57,932 nucleotides of DNA, taken from Phycisphaerae bacterium. GTDB taxonomy: Bacteria > Planctomycetota > Phycisphaerae > Phycisphaerales > UBA1924. Both the position numbers and the translations under genes were made by a program. This document shows positions 1 through 8,603 of this stretch, one piece after another (position 1 is the first letter of the stretch; each line of letters opens with the position of its first letter). The notes beneath the pieces are model-generated. The model saw nothing but the letters and a program-made list of their open reading frames with translations, did not search any database and was not told the DNA's origin. Location: positions 1-57,932 of the forward strand of contig PAKY01000031.1 of the NCBI GenBank assembly GCA_002706885.1, read 5' to 3'.

Positions 1-1124
1 AGGATGCCGCCTCGGCGGCGAGCCTGCTCGTGAACCTCGCTGATCCATCGCTTCCGCTGCCCACGACCGCGCTGTTCTCCGCTGGGCAGACGATCGAACT
101 CGAGGGGGCGCAGCGCGGCGGTCGGGCTCTGCCGGTCGCGACGCTCGACATCACCGCGACGACGACGGTGCAGGACCTGCTCACGTTCTTCGACACGGCG
201 ATGGGCATCCACTCACTCACGAGCACGAATCCCGACGGCGCGAGCCCCGGCTCAACGATTGACCCCGCCACGGGCGTGATCAGCATCGTCAGCAACACGG
301 GCGAGGCGGCGGACCTGACCATCGACGCGGCGAACCTCCGGCTGCTCAATGCCGACGGCTCGCTCTCACGTCTCCCGTTCGTTCCGACCGACTCTGCTGA
401 CGCGAGCGGCGAGTCGGGGCGCACGACGATGGTGGCGTACGACTCGCTCGGGAACGTCGTCACGTTCGACGTCTCGTTCACGCTCGTGAGCAAGAACGGC
501 GGCAACGGGACGACGTGGCGATACGACATCGAGAGCTCGAACAACGCGGGCGGCAACCTGTTCGTGCAGAGTGGGACGCTCCAGTTCGACACGCAGGGAC
601 GGATCGTCGACCCCGCCCCGGTTCCCGTCTCGATCGGTCGGACCGGCACGGGCTCGGTCGATCCGCTCGTGTTCAACCTCCGATTCACTGGCGCCCAGGG
701 CGAACTGACAGCCCTCGTTGATACGCCGTCCGAGTTCTCGAGCATCGCCCGCAACGGCTTGCCCGCGGGCACGCTCGAGCGTTGGAGTATCGGCGCCGAC
801 GGGGTCGTTGCGGGCTCGTTCAGCAACGGCGCCGTCCGCACGCTCGGGCGGGTCGTACTCGCGAGCTTCACGAATTACGAGGGCCTCGTCGACCTCGGGG
901 GCGGCCTGTTCCGCCCAGGCGGGAACAGCGGTGAGGCGGCGATCGTCACCCCCGGATCGGCGGGTACGGGCGGGATTCTCAGCGGGTCGCTCGAGCTCTC
1001 GAACGTCGATCTCGGGCAGGAGTTCATCGACCTGATCCTGACGAGCACGGGGTACACCGCTTCGAGCCGGGTGATCCAGACGACCGACGAACTGATCCAG
1101 CAGCTCCTGCTCATCGGTCGGTGA
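1..1124 (+). CDS. flgE: Flagellar hook protein FlgE, 5'-truncated by window edge
   Basis: C-terminal part of the flagellar hook subunit, which polymerises outside the cell into the universal joint between basal body and filament. The frame is open from the window edge (first full codon at 3), so the true start lies upstream; the GTG at 30 is internal. The middle part has the FlgE-like stretch on a 'DSLGN' turn, and the C-terminus is diagnostic: 'ASFTNYEGL', 'FRPGGNSG', 'GSLELSNVDL' and a final amphipathic helix with 'SSRVIQTTDELIQ', the D0 coiled-coil region shared by hook and rod proteins. The next gene, flbD, follows 31 bases later, as in spirochaete and Bacillus flagellar operons. Confidence 0.93.
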   Translation, partial: DAASAASLLVNLADPSLPLPTTALFSAGQTIELEGAQRGGRALPVATLDITATTTVQDLLTFFDTAMGIHSLTSTNPDGASPGSTIDPATGVISIVSNTGEAADLTIDAANLRLLNADGSLSRLPFVPTDSADASGESGRTTMVAYDSLGNVVTFDVSFTLVSKNGGNGTTWRYDIESSNNAGGNLFVQSGTLQFDTQGRIVDPAPVPVSIGRTGTGSVDPLVFNLRFTGAQGELTALVDTPSEFSSIARNGLPAGTLERWSIGADGVVAGSFSNGAVRTLGRVVLASFTNYEGLVDLGGGLFRPGGNSGEAAIVTPGSAGTGGILSGSLELSNVDLGQEFIDLILTSTGYTASSRVIQTTDELIQQLLLIGR

Positions 1125-1155
1125 TCGTGGACCGATAAGCCTGTCGGGAGGCGTG

Positions 1156-1353
1156 ATGATCGAGCTGACACGACTGAACGGGCAGCGGTTCGTGCTCAAC
1201 GCGGAGCAGATCCGGACGGTCGAAGAGACGCCCGACACGCTGATCACCCTCCTCAGTGGGGATCGGCTGGTCGTGAAGGAGAAGGCGGCGCAGGTGGTCC
1301 GCCTCGTTATCGACTACGGGAGGGCCCTGCGGAGGCTCGTTCCGCTCGACTGA
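1156..1353 (+). CDS. flbD: FlbD family flagellar protein
   Basis: Small (about 65 residues) cytoplasmic protein of the FlbD (SwrD-like) family, found between flgE and motA in many flagellar operons and linked in Bacillus to motor torque. The sequence opens 'MIELTRLNGQ', keeps the family pattern of an N-terminal beta strand, 'LNAEQI' and 'TLLSGDRLVVKE', and ends in a helix. ATG 1156 is preferred over GTG 1153 because CGGGAG at 1145-1150 sits five bases upstream of it. Size and position both match the family. Confidence 0.88.
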   Translation: MIELTRLNGQRFVLNAEQIRTVEETPDTLITLLSGDRLVVKEKAAQVVRLVIDYGRALRRLVPLD

Positions 1354-1467
1354 CCGTAAGTGGGCGTCAAGTGGGGCTGTTGGGTGGTCGATCCCATGTC
1401 AGGCGCGGGCGTGTCGCGGTTGGCGTGACTCCCTGCGCGTGTGTCGGCGTGCGCGGAGGGCGACGCG

Positions 1468-2250
1468 GTGGACATCGGGACGCTCGGCGGCCTTTTCCTC
1501 GCGGTGGCCGCGATCTTTGCCGGCATCTTCCTCGGCGGTGGTAACCCCGCCTCGCTGATCGACATGCCGTCGATAGCGGTGGTGTTTGGCGGGACGAGCG
1601 GCGCGTTGCTGTGCTCGTTCCCCCTCGGATCGATCACCAAGGTTCACCAGGTCGCGCTGCAGGCCGTGTTCGGGAAGAGCCCCGACCCCGCCGAGGTCAT
1701 CGCCGACATGGTCAAGTATGCCGAGGTCGCTCGGCGCGAGGGCATCCTGAGCCTCGAGAACATGATCGAGGACATGAAGGACCCGTTTATCGTCCGCGGC
1801 GTGAAGATGGCCGTGGACGGCACCGACCCCGAACTGATCAAGACGATCATGGACACGGAGCTCGATTCGCTGATCGACCGCCACGCTCAGGGCAAGTTGA
1901 TCCTTGACAAGTGCGGCACCATGGCGCCCGCTTTCGGAATGATCGGGACGCTCATGGGCCTCGTGTTCATGCTCCAGAACATGGACGACCCGTCCGCGAT
2001 CGGCCCCGGCATGGCCGTGGCCCTGATCACGACCCTCTACGGCGCGCTCATCGCGAACGTGATCACGGGGCCGCTGGCCGAGAAGCTTGCGGCGAAGGAC
2101 TCGGAGGAGGTCCTGATCAAGACCATCATCATCGCGGGTGTGATGGCGATCCAGTCGGGCGACAACCCCCGCGTGGTCGAGAGCAAGCTGCTGACCTTCC
2201 TCCCGCCGTCGCGTCGCGCCGCGATCGAGGCGGGTGGGCAGGCGGCGTAA
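1468..2250 (+). CDS. motA: Flagellar motor stator protein MotA
   Basis: MotA (260 residues) forms the pentameric proton- or sodium-conducting stator with MotB in the inner membrane. It begins 'MDIGTLGGLFLAVAAI' with the usual 'DMPSIAVVFGGT' segment of the first two helices. The cytoplasmic loop contains 'EGILSLENM', and the last two helices contain 'APAFGMIGTLMGL' and 'ALITTLYGALIAN', the conserved TM3/TM4 motifs. GTG 1468 is chosen because GGAGGG at 1455-1460 lies seven bases upstream and the protein then starts exactly like other MotA proteins; a longer frame from 1441 has no support. motB follows 36 bases downstream. Confidence 0.96.
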   Translation: MDIGTLGGLFLAVAAIFAGIFLGGGNPASLIDMPSIAVVFGGTSGALLCSFPLGSITKVHQVALQAVFGKSPDPAEVIADMVKYAEVARREGILSLENMIEDMKDPFIVRGVKMAVDGTDPELIKTIMDTELDSLIDRHAQGKLILDKCGTMAPAFGMIGTLMGLVFMLQNMDDPSAIGPGMAVALITTLYGALIANVITGPLAEKLAAKDSEEVLIKTIIIAGVMAIQSGDNPRVVESKLLTFLPPSRRAAIEAGGQAA

Positions 2251-2286
2251 GGGGTCTTCGTCCGCGACGCGGGCGAGGGGGGCGCG

Positions 2287-3036
2287 ATGGCGAAGAAGCC
2301 AAAGCCGAGCGGCGAGGAGATCCCGGCGTGGGTCGTGACCTACGGCGACCTTATGTCGCTGCTGCTCTGCTTCTTCATCCTCCTCGCGGCATTTAGTGAG
2401 CTGAAGGACCCCGACGAATTCCGCAAGGTCATCGAGGTCATCCGCGAGGCGCTGGGCTACCGCGGCGGTATGGGCCACATGGACATCCCCGACTCGCCGA
2501 CCAACGCCATGATCAACGACCTGCTCGAGCAGCAGAAGGCTGCGGACGACCTCAAGCACACCGACGTTCAGAACGAGACGAACACCGTCGGCCGTGACCC
2601 CACCGTGAGCTATGTCCACGACGGGAACTATCACACGGTCGGCAAGACCATCACCTTCGACGGCGGCGTCATGAACCTCACCCCCGCGATGCAGCAGCAA
2701 CTCCGCGACGAGGTGGCGCCCCTCATCCGGGACCGCAACCAGATCACGCGGGTGGTGGGCCACTCCTCGGGGCCTGAGGACCTGATGGTGACGGGGGAGT
2801 ACGACGACGCGGCTTACGCGAGGGCGAAGGCGGCGAAGGAGTTCCTCGTCAACGAATGTGGTGTAGATGCGCGGATTCTGCGGATCGAGGTGGCCGGTAA
2901 CGTCGAGCCGCAGAACCGCGGCGACGGGTCCGGTGATCCGACCGCGATGAACCGCCGAGTGCAGATTTACATGACTGACCGGCTGGTCGATCAGGTGTCT
3001 CGGGACGCGTTCGGTACCGGGCGGGGCGGCGGCTAA
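2287..3036 (+). CDS. motB: Flagellar motor stator protein MotB
   Basis: MotB (249 residues) is the peptidoglycan-anchored stator partner of MotA. The N-terminus carries the plug and single transmembrane helix 'VTYGDLMSLLLCFFILL', in which Asp21 is the essential ion-binding residue. The C-terminal half is an OmpA-like peptidoglycan-binding domain, with 'VVGHSS' and an 'NRRVQIYM' end typical of the fold. A G-rich Shine-Dalgarno sequence lies just ahead of ATG 2287. The motAB pair sits inside the flagellar operon, as in spirochaetes. Confidence 0.96.
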   Translation: MAKKPKPSGEEIPAWVVTYGDLMSLLLCFFILLAAFSELKDPDEFRKVIEVIREALGYRGGMGHMDIPDSPTNAMINDLLEQQKAADDLKHTDVQNETNTVGRDPTVSYVHDGNYHTVGKTITFDGGVMNLTPAMQQQLRDEVAPLIRDRNQITRVVGHSSGPEDLMVTGEYDDAAYARAKAAKEFLVNECGVDARILRIEVAGNVEPQNRGDGSGDPTAMNRRVQIYMTDRLVDQVSRDAFGTGRGGG

Positions 3037-3050
3037 GGGAGGCGACGGCG

Positions 3051-3575
3051 ATGGCCGAGGCGCAGGAGAACCAGGCGGCTCCTGAGGAGCCAAAGAAGAA
3101 GAGCCCGATCGTCGTGATCGGCGCGGTGGCCGCGCTCATGCTCATCGAGGCCGTGGGGGTCTACGTGCTGGTCGGCATGACCACCGCCAGCGACAGCTAC
3201 GCCGACGAGATCGAGCTGGGCGAGACCGACCCCGATGAGCAGATCAGCGAGGTCAAGATGATCCACGACCGCTTTCAGAACCGCACGACCGGGCGGGTCT
3301 GGCAGTGGGAGGCCGAGATCGTCCTGAAAGTGCGGCAGAAGCACCTCGAGCGCGTGAACCGGATCCTCGAGACCCGCGCGTCCGAGATCAAGGAAGGGAT
3401 TGGCAAGATCATTGCCAGCGCCCTCGATCGCCAGCTCTCGGAGCCCGGGCGGACCACGATCGACCGCCAGGTCACCGCGTACGTCGATGAGCTGTTCGGG
3501 CACGACGCCGAGGGCGTCTCGCGCGTCGACGACGTCCTCATTCCGACACTGACCGGCAACCCCGCCGACTTCTGA
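3051..3575 (+). CDS. fliL: FliL-family flagellar basal body-associated protein
   Basis: 174-residue single-pass membrane protein: a short charged cytoplasmic tail rich in E, P and K, one helix ('IVVIGAVAALMLIEAVGVYVL'), then a periplasmic domain ending in a long helix and 'GRTTIDRQVTAYVDELFG'. FliL rings surround the MotAB stator and support torque. The family call rests on topology, size and position directly after motB; the periplasmic domain is divergent, so homology is likely rather than certain. AAGGGAGG just upstream of ATG 3051 is a good ribosome-binding site. Confidence 0.8.
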   Translation: MAEAQENQAAPEEPKKKSPIVVIGAVAALMLIEAVGVYVLVGMTTASDSYADEIELGETDPDEQISEVKMIHDRFQNRTTGRVWQWEAEIVLKVRQKHLERVNRILETRASEIKEGIGKIIASALDRQLSEPGRTTIDRQVTAYVDELFGHDAEGVSRVDDVLIPTLTGNPADF

Positions 3576-3755
3576 TCCGCTGCGGGTCGCGACCGGACAG
3601 GCCGATTCTGCGCAGTGAACGATGGATTCTGCGCGCAGAGCGGCAAAGTTTGTGGCCTGTGCCGACCGGCGACCGATCCAAGCCGATGCCGCGGGACGTG
3701 CGCGGGACGCCAATGTGGGTACTGGGAGCCGGCGGAGCCGGTGGAGGCGGTCAGG

Positions 3756-4484
3756 ATGACCGACGAAGCGGATCGCAACGACGATCTCGAGCAGCCGGAA
3801 GACGCTGCGCCGGACAACACTCCGGATGAAGACGCTCCGGCGGCCGATGCGTCGGCGGATGACGGCGACGAGCCGTCCGGCGAGCCCGAGCCCGAGGCTG
3901 AGCCGGAGTCCGAGGCCGAGGTAGAGGTAGAGCCCGAGAGCGAGCCGGAGCCAGTCGCGGAGGCTCCAAAGCCGAGCGGGATCGCCGAGAGCGCCCTCGC
4001 CGCGGCGATGGCGGCGGTCAGCGCGGTGCAGAGCGACGCCGACGCATCGGGCGGAGCGGTGAACGACGACATCACCTCCATGATGGATGAGGCTCGTGAC
4101 GACGCGAAGGCGACGGCCAGCGAGGCCGCGGTCGCGGCCGGCGCTGGTCCGGGCCCGTCGGCCCCTCGCAGCGCCCCGCCACCCGACGCCACGCCGTTCC
4201 AGATGCCGGTCTTTGCTCCGGTCGATCTGAACGCCGCGGCGGACGGGCTCGATCTGCTCGGTGACGTCGACCTGGATGTGAGCATCGAGCTCGGTCGGAC
4301 GCGGATGCTCGTCGAGGACGTCCTCCGTCTCGGCGACGGAGCGGTGGTCGAGCTCGACAAGCTCGCGGGTGACCCGGTCGACGTCTACGTCAATGGCCGT
4401 CACATCGCGAGGGGCGAGGTGCTCGTCCTGAACGACAACTTCTGCGTACGCGTCAACGAGATCATCGACCCCGCGGCGGAGTGA
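3756..4484 (+). CDS. fliN: Flagellar motor switch protein FliN with long acidic N-terminus
   Basis: Residues from about 165 to the end form a SpoA domain, with '[18 protein letters not shown]', '[22 protein letters not shown]' and '[10 protein letters not shown]'. This is the FliN/FliM C-terminal fold that builds the C-ring rim and receives the switching signal. The first ~160 residues are unusual: very rich in Glu, Pro and Ala, with no recognised domain, so the protein (242 residues) is far longer than a minimal FliN of about 100-140. ATG 3756 follows GGAGG at 3743-3747. The frame is open to GTG 3615, but that upstream part looks non-coding. No fliM precedes it. Confidence 0.92.
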   Translation: MTDEADRNDDLEQPEDAAPDNTPDEDAPAADASADDGDEPSGEPEPEAEPESEAEVEVEPESEPEPVAEAPKPSGIAESALAAAMAAVSAVQSDADASGGAVNDDITSMMDEARDDAKATASEAAVAAGAGPGPSAPRSAPPPDATPFQMPVFAPVDLNAAADGLDLLGDVDLDVSIELGRTRMLVEDVLRLGDGAVVELDKLAGDPVDVYVNGRHIARGEVLVLNDNFCVRVNEIIDPAAE

Positions 4485-4548
4485 CGCTCGCGGATGATCC
4501 AGGGGCCGCCGCGCGGAGCGCGGCGTGGAAAAGAGCCAGGGAGGGCTC

Positions 4549-5304
4549 GTGAAGACCGATCAACGGGCACAACGCCTGTACGCCGCGATCGCGGCGATCG
4601 CGACCGCCGCCGCGGCGTTCGGCTCGCCGGCGCTCCATGTGCCCGACGCCGAACGCCCGCTGGGCGTGCCGAGCGGGTCGTTCGGCTTCATCGACGACGG
4701 CCTTCCTACAGAGGAATCGGGGACGGCGCTGATCGATGAGATCATCGCGGTCGGCGGTCCGCTCGTCGCGGTGATCGGGCTGATCGTCGGCGCCGCGTGG
4801 GTCATGCGTAAGGCGAGCGGCTCGGCCGGTCTGGCTGGCAGGCTCGGCGCAGGCGGCAAGGCGCCGTCGGGCGTCGTCGACGTCCTCGCCCGGTACCCCG
4901 TCGCTCGCGGGCAGACGCTCGCCCTCATCCGCGTTGGCTCACGCGTGCTCGTCGTCTCGCAAACGCACGGTCGCGGCGGCGGGATGCGCACGCTGAGCGA
5001 AATCACCGGGTCGGAAGAGGTCGCGAACCTCGTCTCGAGGACGACCGAAGCCGAAGGCGCCTCGATGGCCGCCCGCTTCCGCGACACGCTCGCGGGCGAG
5101 TCACAGCGGATGGACGAGGCCGCTTGGGGCATCGAAGAGGCATCGAGAACCGTTCATGTCGAGGAGAGTGGCGATCGCGTCGAGTTGCTCCGTACGCCGG
5201 TCGAGGCTGCCCCGCCCGGACGGGATGAGTCCGCGGACGGTGACGACGCGATCGCGGCGTTGCGAGACCGCCTGGAACAGTGGCGGTCGCGGGGCATCGC
5301 GTGA
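4549..5304 (+). CDS. fliO: FliO/FliZ-like flagellar biosynthesis protein
   Basis: About 251 residues: a hydrophobic N-terminal segment that may be a signal sequence, a second membrane helix ('[18 protein letters not shown]'), then a small cytoplasmic beta domain with '[26 protein letters not shown]', the FliO hallmark region. FliO helps FliP assemble into the export gate. It lies directly before fliP, where fliO belongs, and its stop overlaps the fliP start as TGATG. GTG 4549 follows GGGAGGG at 4539-4545 with tight spacing; GTG 4525 is an alternative. The C-terminal ~90 residues are charged and not conserved-looking. Confidence 0.82.
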   Translation: MKTDQRAQRLYAAIAAIATAAAAFGSPALHVPDAERPLGVPSGSFGFIDDGLPTEESGTALIDEIIAVGGPLVAVIGLIVGAAWVMRKASGSAGLAGRLGAGGKAPSGVVDVLARYPVARGQTLALIRVGSRVLVVSQTHGRGGGMRTLSEITGSEEVANLVSRTTEAEGASMAARFRDTLAGESQRMDEAAWGIEEASRTVHVEESGDRVELLRTPVEAAPPGRDESADGDDAIAALRDRLEQWRSRGIA

Positions 5305-6380
5305 TGTGGATGCGGGTGTTGGTGATCGTGGTTCTCGCGATCGTCGTCGGATCGTCGCGCGCCGCCGATGTCGCGGGTCCACCCACGCCTACGCCGCCCG
5401 TTCCCCAGTCGCCGACGGCGGACCTCCCGAGGCCCGAACGTCCCGTGACCGAGGGCCTGAATCCCCTTCGCATGATCGGTGACGCCGCGCGCCTCCTGCC
5501 GGCTTCGCCCGCCGACGCCGCGACCTACGGCGGCATCGTGCCGGGTGGCCCGGATGGCCCCGTCCCGCCCGCCGGAGTGGGGACCGAGAATCGCGACGGG
5601 TTCAGCGTGGCGCTGAACATCATGGTGCTGCTGACGGTGCTCGCGCTCGCGCCGTCGATCATGCTCATGACGACTTGCTTTGTGCGGATCCTCATCGTTC
5701 TGGCGCTCTTGCGCCAGGCGATCGGCACGCAGACGGTTCCGCCCGCGCAGGTCATCACGGGGCTCGCACTCTTCATGACCGCGATGGTGATGGCGCCGAC
5801 GATGGAGCGTGTGTGGGACGAAGCGGTCGAGCCGTGGCAGGCGGGCGAGATCGCGGGGTACGACGAGCTCTGGGACCGTGCGCGTCAGCCGATCCGCGAC
5901 TACATGTTCGACCAGATCGAAGCGACGGGGAACTGGTCGACCGTCTACACGTTCCTCAACTACCGCGGCGTCGATACCTCGGAGCCCTCCGCGCTCACCA
6001 GGGCGGACGTCGACCTGACCGTCCTTGTGCCGGCGTACATGCTCAGCGAACTCAAGGTCGGATTCCTCATGGGCTTCCGGGTCTACCTGCCGTTCCTCGT
6101 GATCGACATGGTCATCGCGAGCGTGCTCATCTCGATGAGCATGATGATGCTCCCACCCGTGCTGATCAGCCTCCCCTTCAAGCTGCTGCTTTTCGTTCTG
6201 GTCGACGGGTGGTCGCTCGTCGTTGGATCGCTTCTCGAGAGCTTCGTGACCGAGGGCATGAGCGCGCGCATGTCGGCGGAAGAGGCCGCGATCGGGCTGC
6301 TGCTGCTTCCCCTGGTCGGCGCCCGTGTGATCTGGCGTTCTCGGCCCCGCGATCGATTGGAGGCGCCCCGTGAACTATGA
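5304..6380 (+). CDS. fliP: Flagellar export gate protein FliP with N-terminal extension
   Basis: Core component of the type III export gate (FliP5Q4R1) in the inner membrane. The FliP core starts near residue 100 with '[20 protein letters not shown]' and '[15 protein letters not shown]', and ends with the helical pair '[26 protein letters not shown]' and '[14 protein letters not shown]', all strongly diagnostic. ATG 5304 shares bases with the fliO stop (TGATG) and gives a clear signal peptide ending 'GSSRAADV'. Between signal peptide and core lie ~80 Pro/Gly-rich residues, making it 358 residues against about 245 in Escherichia coli. It overlaps fliQ by 11 bases. Confidence 0.97.
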   Translation: MWMRVLVIVVLAIVVGSSRAADVAGPPTPTPPVPQSPTADLPRPERPVTEGLNPLRMIGDAARLLPASPADAATYGGIVPGGPDGPVPPAGVGTENRDGFSVALNIMVLLTVLALAPSIMLMTTCFVRILIVLALLRQAIGTQTVPPAQVITGLALFMTAMVMAPTMERVWDEAVEPWQAGEIAGYDELWDRARQPIRDYMFDQIEATGNWSTVYTFLNYRGVDTSEPSALTRADVDLTVLVPAYMLSELKVGFLMGFRVYLPFLVIDMVIASVLISMSMMMLPPVLISLPFKLLLFVLVDGWSLVVGSLLESFVTEGMSARMSAEEAAIGLLLLPLVGARVIWRSRPRDRLEAPREL

Positions 6381-6627
6381 CGAGTCGTCGGTCTACCTGG
6401 TGCGGGACACGCTCATCCTCGCGCTGCTCATCGTCGGGCCCATCCTGCTCGTCGGCATCCTCGTCGGTCTGGTGATCTCGCTCGCGCAGTCGGTGACGAG
6501 CATCCAGGACCAGACCCTCTCATTCGTCCCCAAGATCGTTGTGATGATCCTCGTGACCGCGTTGCTCCTGCCGTGGATCGCGATGAAGCTCGTCGACTAC
6601 GCATACGAGGCCTTCAGGCTGTTCTGA
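6370..6627 (+). CDS. fliQ: Flagellar export gate protein FliQ
   Basis: 85-residue two-helix membrane protein of the export gate, of normal family length. It contains '[24 protein letters not shown]', the most conserved FliQ segment linking its two helices. The GTG start at 6370 lies inside the end of fliP, an 11-base overlap consistent with translational coupling. fliR follows 19 bases after the stop. Confidence 0.96.
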   Translation: MNYDESSVYLVRDTLILALLIVGPILLVGILVGLVISLAQSVTSIQDQTLSFVPKIVVMILVTALLLPWIAMKLVDYAYEAFRLF

Positions 6628-6646
6628 CCGGGAAAACCGCGCCGCC

Positions 6647-7480
6647 ATGGATCTCGATTCACCCCTCGCCCAGTTCTACGTCGAACACGCCGCGTCGTGG
6701 TCGCTCGTTTTCTGCCGGGTGATCGGGCTGTTCGTTTTCACGCCGCTCTTGGCGGGCCAGAGCGTCCCGATCCGCGTCCGAGCCCTCGTCGCGGCGATGA
6801 TGGCCGTCGCGGTCTACGCGATGCTCCCGGACGAGACGCGCCACGTCGGACCGCTGCCCCTCGGCGCGTACGTCTACACCGTCGCAAGCGAGATCTTCCT
6901 CGGCGTCTCGATCGGCCTGATCGCCGGACTCCCGATGATCGCCGTCGAGATCGCTGGCCAGGTCATCGGCTACCAGCTCGGCTTCGCGGTCGCCCAGGCT
7001 TCGAACCCGGAACTCGACATCAATCTCGACGCGATCGGCACGATGCTGTTCTTCCTGACGCTCTCGGTGTTCTTCATGATGGGTGGGCTCGACGCCACAC
7101 TGCTCGCGTTTCTCGACACCTTCGGCTCGCTGCCCGCGGGCGGTCTTCCGTTCGCCGACGCCCCCCTCGCCGGATATCTCGGCGCACTGAACGAGGGCAC
7201 GGAACTCGCGATCCGCATCGCGGCGCCCGTCGGCGTCGCGGTCCTTCTTTCGATGCTCGCCATGGGCTTCGTGATGCGGACCGTTCCGCAGTTCAACGTG
7301 ATGAGCGTCGGTTTCGCGATCGGCATCCTCCTCGGGGTCTTCGGCCTCATCATGGCCTTGTTCAGCGTGAGCGACACCATCGCGGAATACATCTTCAACG
7401 TCATCCGGACCATCGAACGATGGATCTACGAGATCTCCCTCCCGGCGTTCGCGATGGGAGGCGGTGTGATCCATGCCTGA
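6647..7480 (+). CDS. fliR: Flagellar export gate protein FliR
   Basis: 277-residue multi-helix membrane protein completing the FliPQR gate. It has 'FCRVIGLFVFTPLL', 'QSVPIRVRALVA', 'GLPMIAVEIAGQVIGYQLGF' and 'TVPQFNVMSVGF', in the order seen in FliR. It overlaps the next gene, flhB, by 8 bases. Length is close to the usual ~260 residues. Confidence 0.95.
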   Translation: MDLDSPLAQFYVEHAASWSLVFCRVIGLFVFTPLLAGQSVPIRVRALVAAMMAVAVYAMLPDETRHVGPLPLGAYVYTVASEIFLGVSIGLIAGLPMIAVEIAGQVIGYQLGFAVAQASNPELDINLDAIGTMLFFLTLSVFFMMGGLDATLLAFLDTFGSLPAGGLPFADAPLAGYLGALNEGTELAIRIAAPVGVAVLLSMLAMGFVMRTVPQFNVMSVGFAIGILLGVFGLIMALFSVSDTIAEYIFNVIRTIERWIYEISLPAFAMGGGVIHA

Positions 7481-8603
7481 GGACATGGGAGAACGCACCG
7501 AGGAGCCCACGAGCCGCAAGCTCGCCGACGCGCGCGAGAAGGGTCAGACCGCGAAGAGTACGGATCTCTCCGCCGCCCTCGGGCTCGCCGCCGGAACCGC
7601 CGCGATCGTCCTTCTCGGCGGCTGGCTCGCCGACCAGGCCCTGTCGTTCACGCACGGCACGCTCTCTGGGTACGCCGCGGCCGACGATCCGATCCTCGCG
7701 GCGTCGGCGGGCGGCTCGTTCCGTCACGCGATGACGTACGCGGGCATCATGGTCGCCCCGCTGATGGCCATCGCGCTCGTCGTCGCGCTCGCAAGCCAGC
7801 TCTCGCAGACCGGGATCCTCTTCTCGACGAAGCCGATTGAGCCGAAGCTCGACCGACTCGACCCGATCAAGGGCCTCGGCCGTGTCCTCGGCCCCGCCGG
7901 GCTAGTCAAGGGCTTGATGAGCATCCTCAAGGCCACCGCGGCATGCATCGTCGCGGGCGTGATCCTCTGGCATCGCTTCCCCGCGATCTCTGCCTTGCCT
8001 CGCCTCGGCCTCCGTGCTTCTCTCGGGGTGATCGGCGGGCTTGCTCTCGAACTCGCGATCGCCCTGTGCGTCGTCCTCCTGATCCTCGGCGTCGCCGACC
8101 TGCTCTTTCAGCGTTGGAAGCACAAGCGTGACCTCCGGATGACCAAGAGCGAGGTCAAGGACGAACGCCGAAACATGGAAGGCGACATGGACGTCAAGCG
8201 TCGTCGCCACGAGATGTACCGCAAGATCGCGATGAACCAGATCCAGGGCGCAACGCCGAATGCCGATGTCGTGATCGCCAACCCGACCCACTTCGCGGTT
8301 GCCATCCGATACGACGCCGACGAGATGAACGCCCCGCGCGTGATCGCCAAGGGCGCCGATCTCCTCGCGCTCCAGATGCGACGCCTCGCGAAGGAGAACC
8401 GCGTGCCGATCGTCGAGCGCCCCAAGCTCGCCCGGGCGCTGTTCTGGGGGACCGAGGTCGGTCACGAGATCGCCCCGGAGCACTACGAGGCCGTCGCGGA
8501 GGTTCTCGCGTTCGTGTACCGCGTCGACGAGCGAGCCCGCGACCGTGCCCCGCGCCGAGCGAGAGGCGCTGCCGCCAGCACGGTGGGGAGTAACGCCGCG
8601 TGA
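7473..8603 (+). CDS. flhB: Flagellar export switch protein FlhB
   Basis: 376-residue protein that closes around the export gate and switches substrate class after autocleavage. The N-terminus 'ERTEEPTSRKLADAREKGQ' is the classic FlhB/YscU opening; four membrane helices follow. The self-cleavage motif NPTH starts at Asn270 and is intact, followed by 'FAVAIRYD' as in active FlhB, so normal hook-to-filament switching is expected. ATG 7473 lies inside the end of fliR; the stop overlaps the flhA GTG (GTGA). Confidence 0.97.
   Translation: MPEDMGERTEEPTSRKLADAREKGQTAKSTDLSAALGLAAGTAAIVLLGGWLADQALSFTHGTLSGYAAADDPILAASAGGSFRHAMTYAGIMVAPLMAIALVVALASQLSQTGILFSTKPIEPKLDRLDPIKGLGRVLGPAGLVKGLMSILKATAACIVAGVILWHRFPAISALPRLGLRASLGVIGGLALELAIALCVVLLILGVADLLFQRWKHKRDLRMTKSEVKDERRNMEGDMDVKRRRHEMYRKIAMNQIQGATPNADVVIANPTHFAVAIRYDADEMNAPRVIAKGADLLALQMRRLAKENRVPIVERPKLARALFWGTEVGHEIAPEHYEAVAEVLAFVYRVDERARDRAPRRARGAAASTVGSNAA

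Noticed and set aside
3615-3755. N-terminal, Cys-rich extension of FliN from GTG 3615
   Set aside because: ATG 3756 has a strong GGAGG; the upstream codons have lower GC at third positions. Kept only as a low-interest finding.
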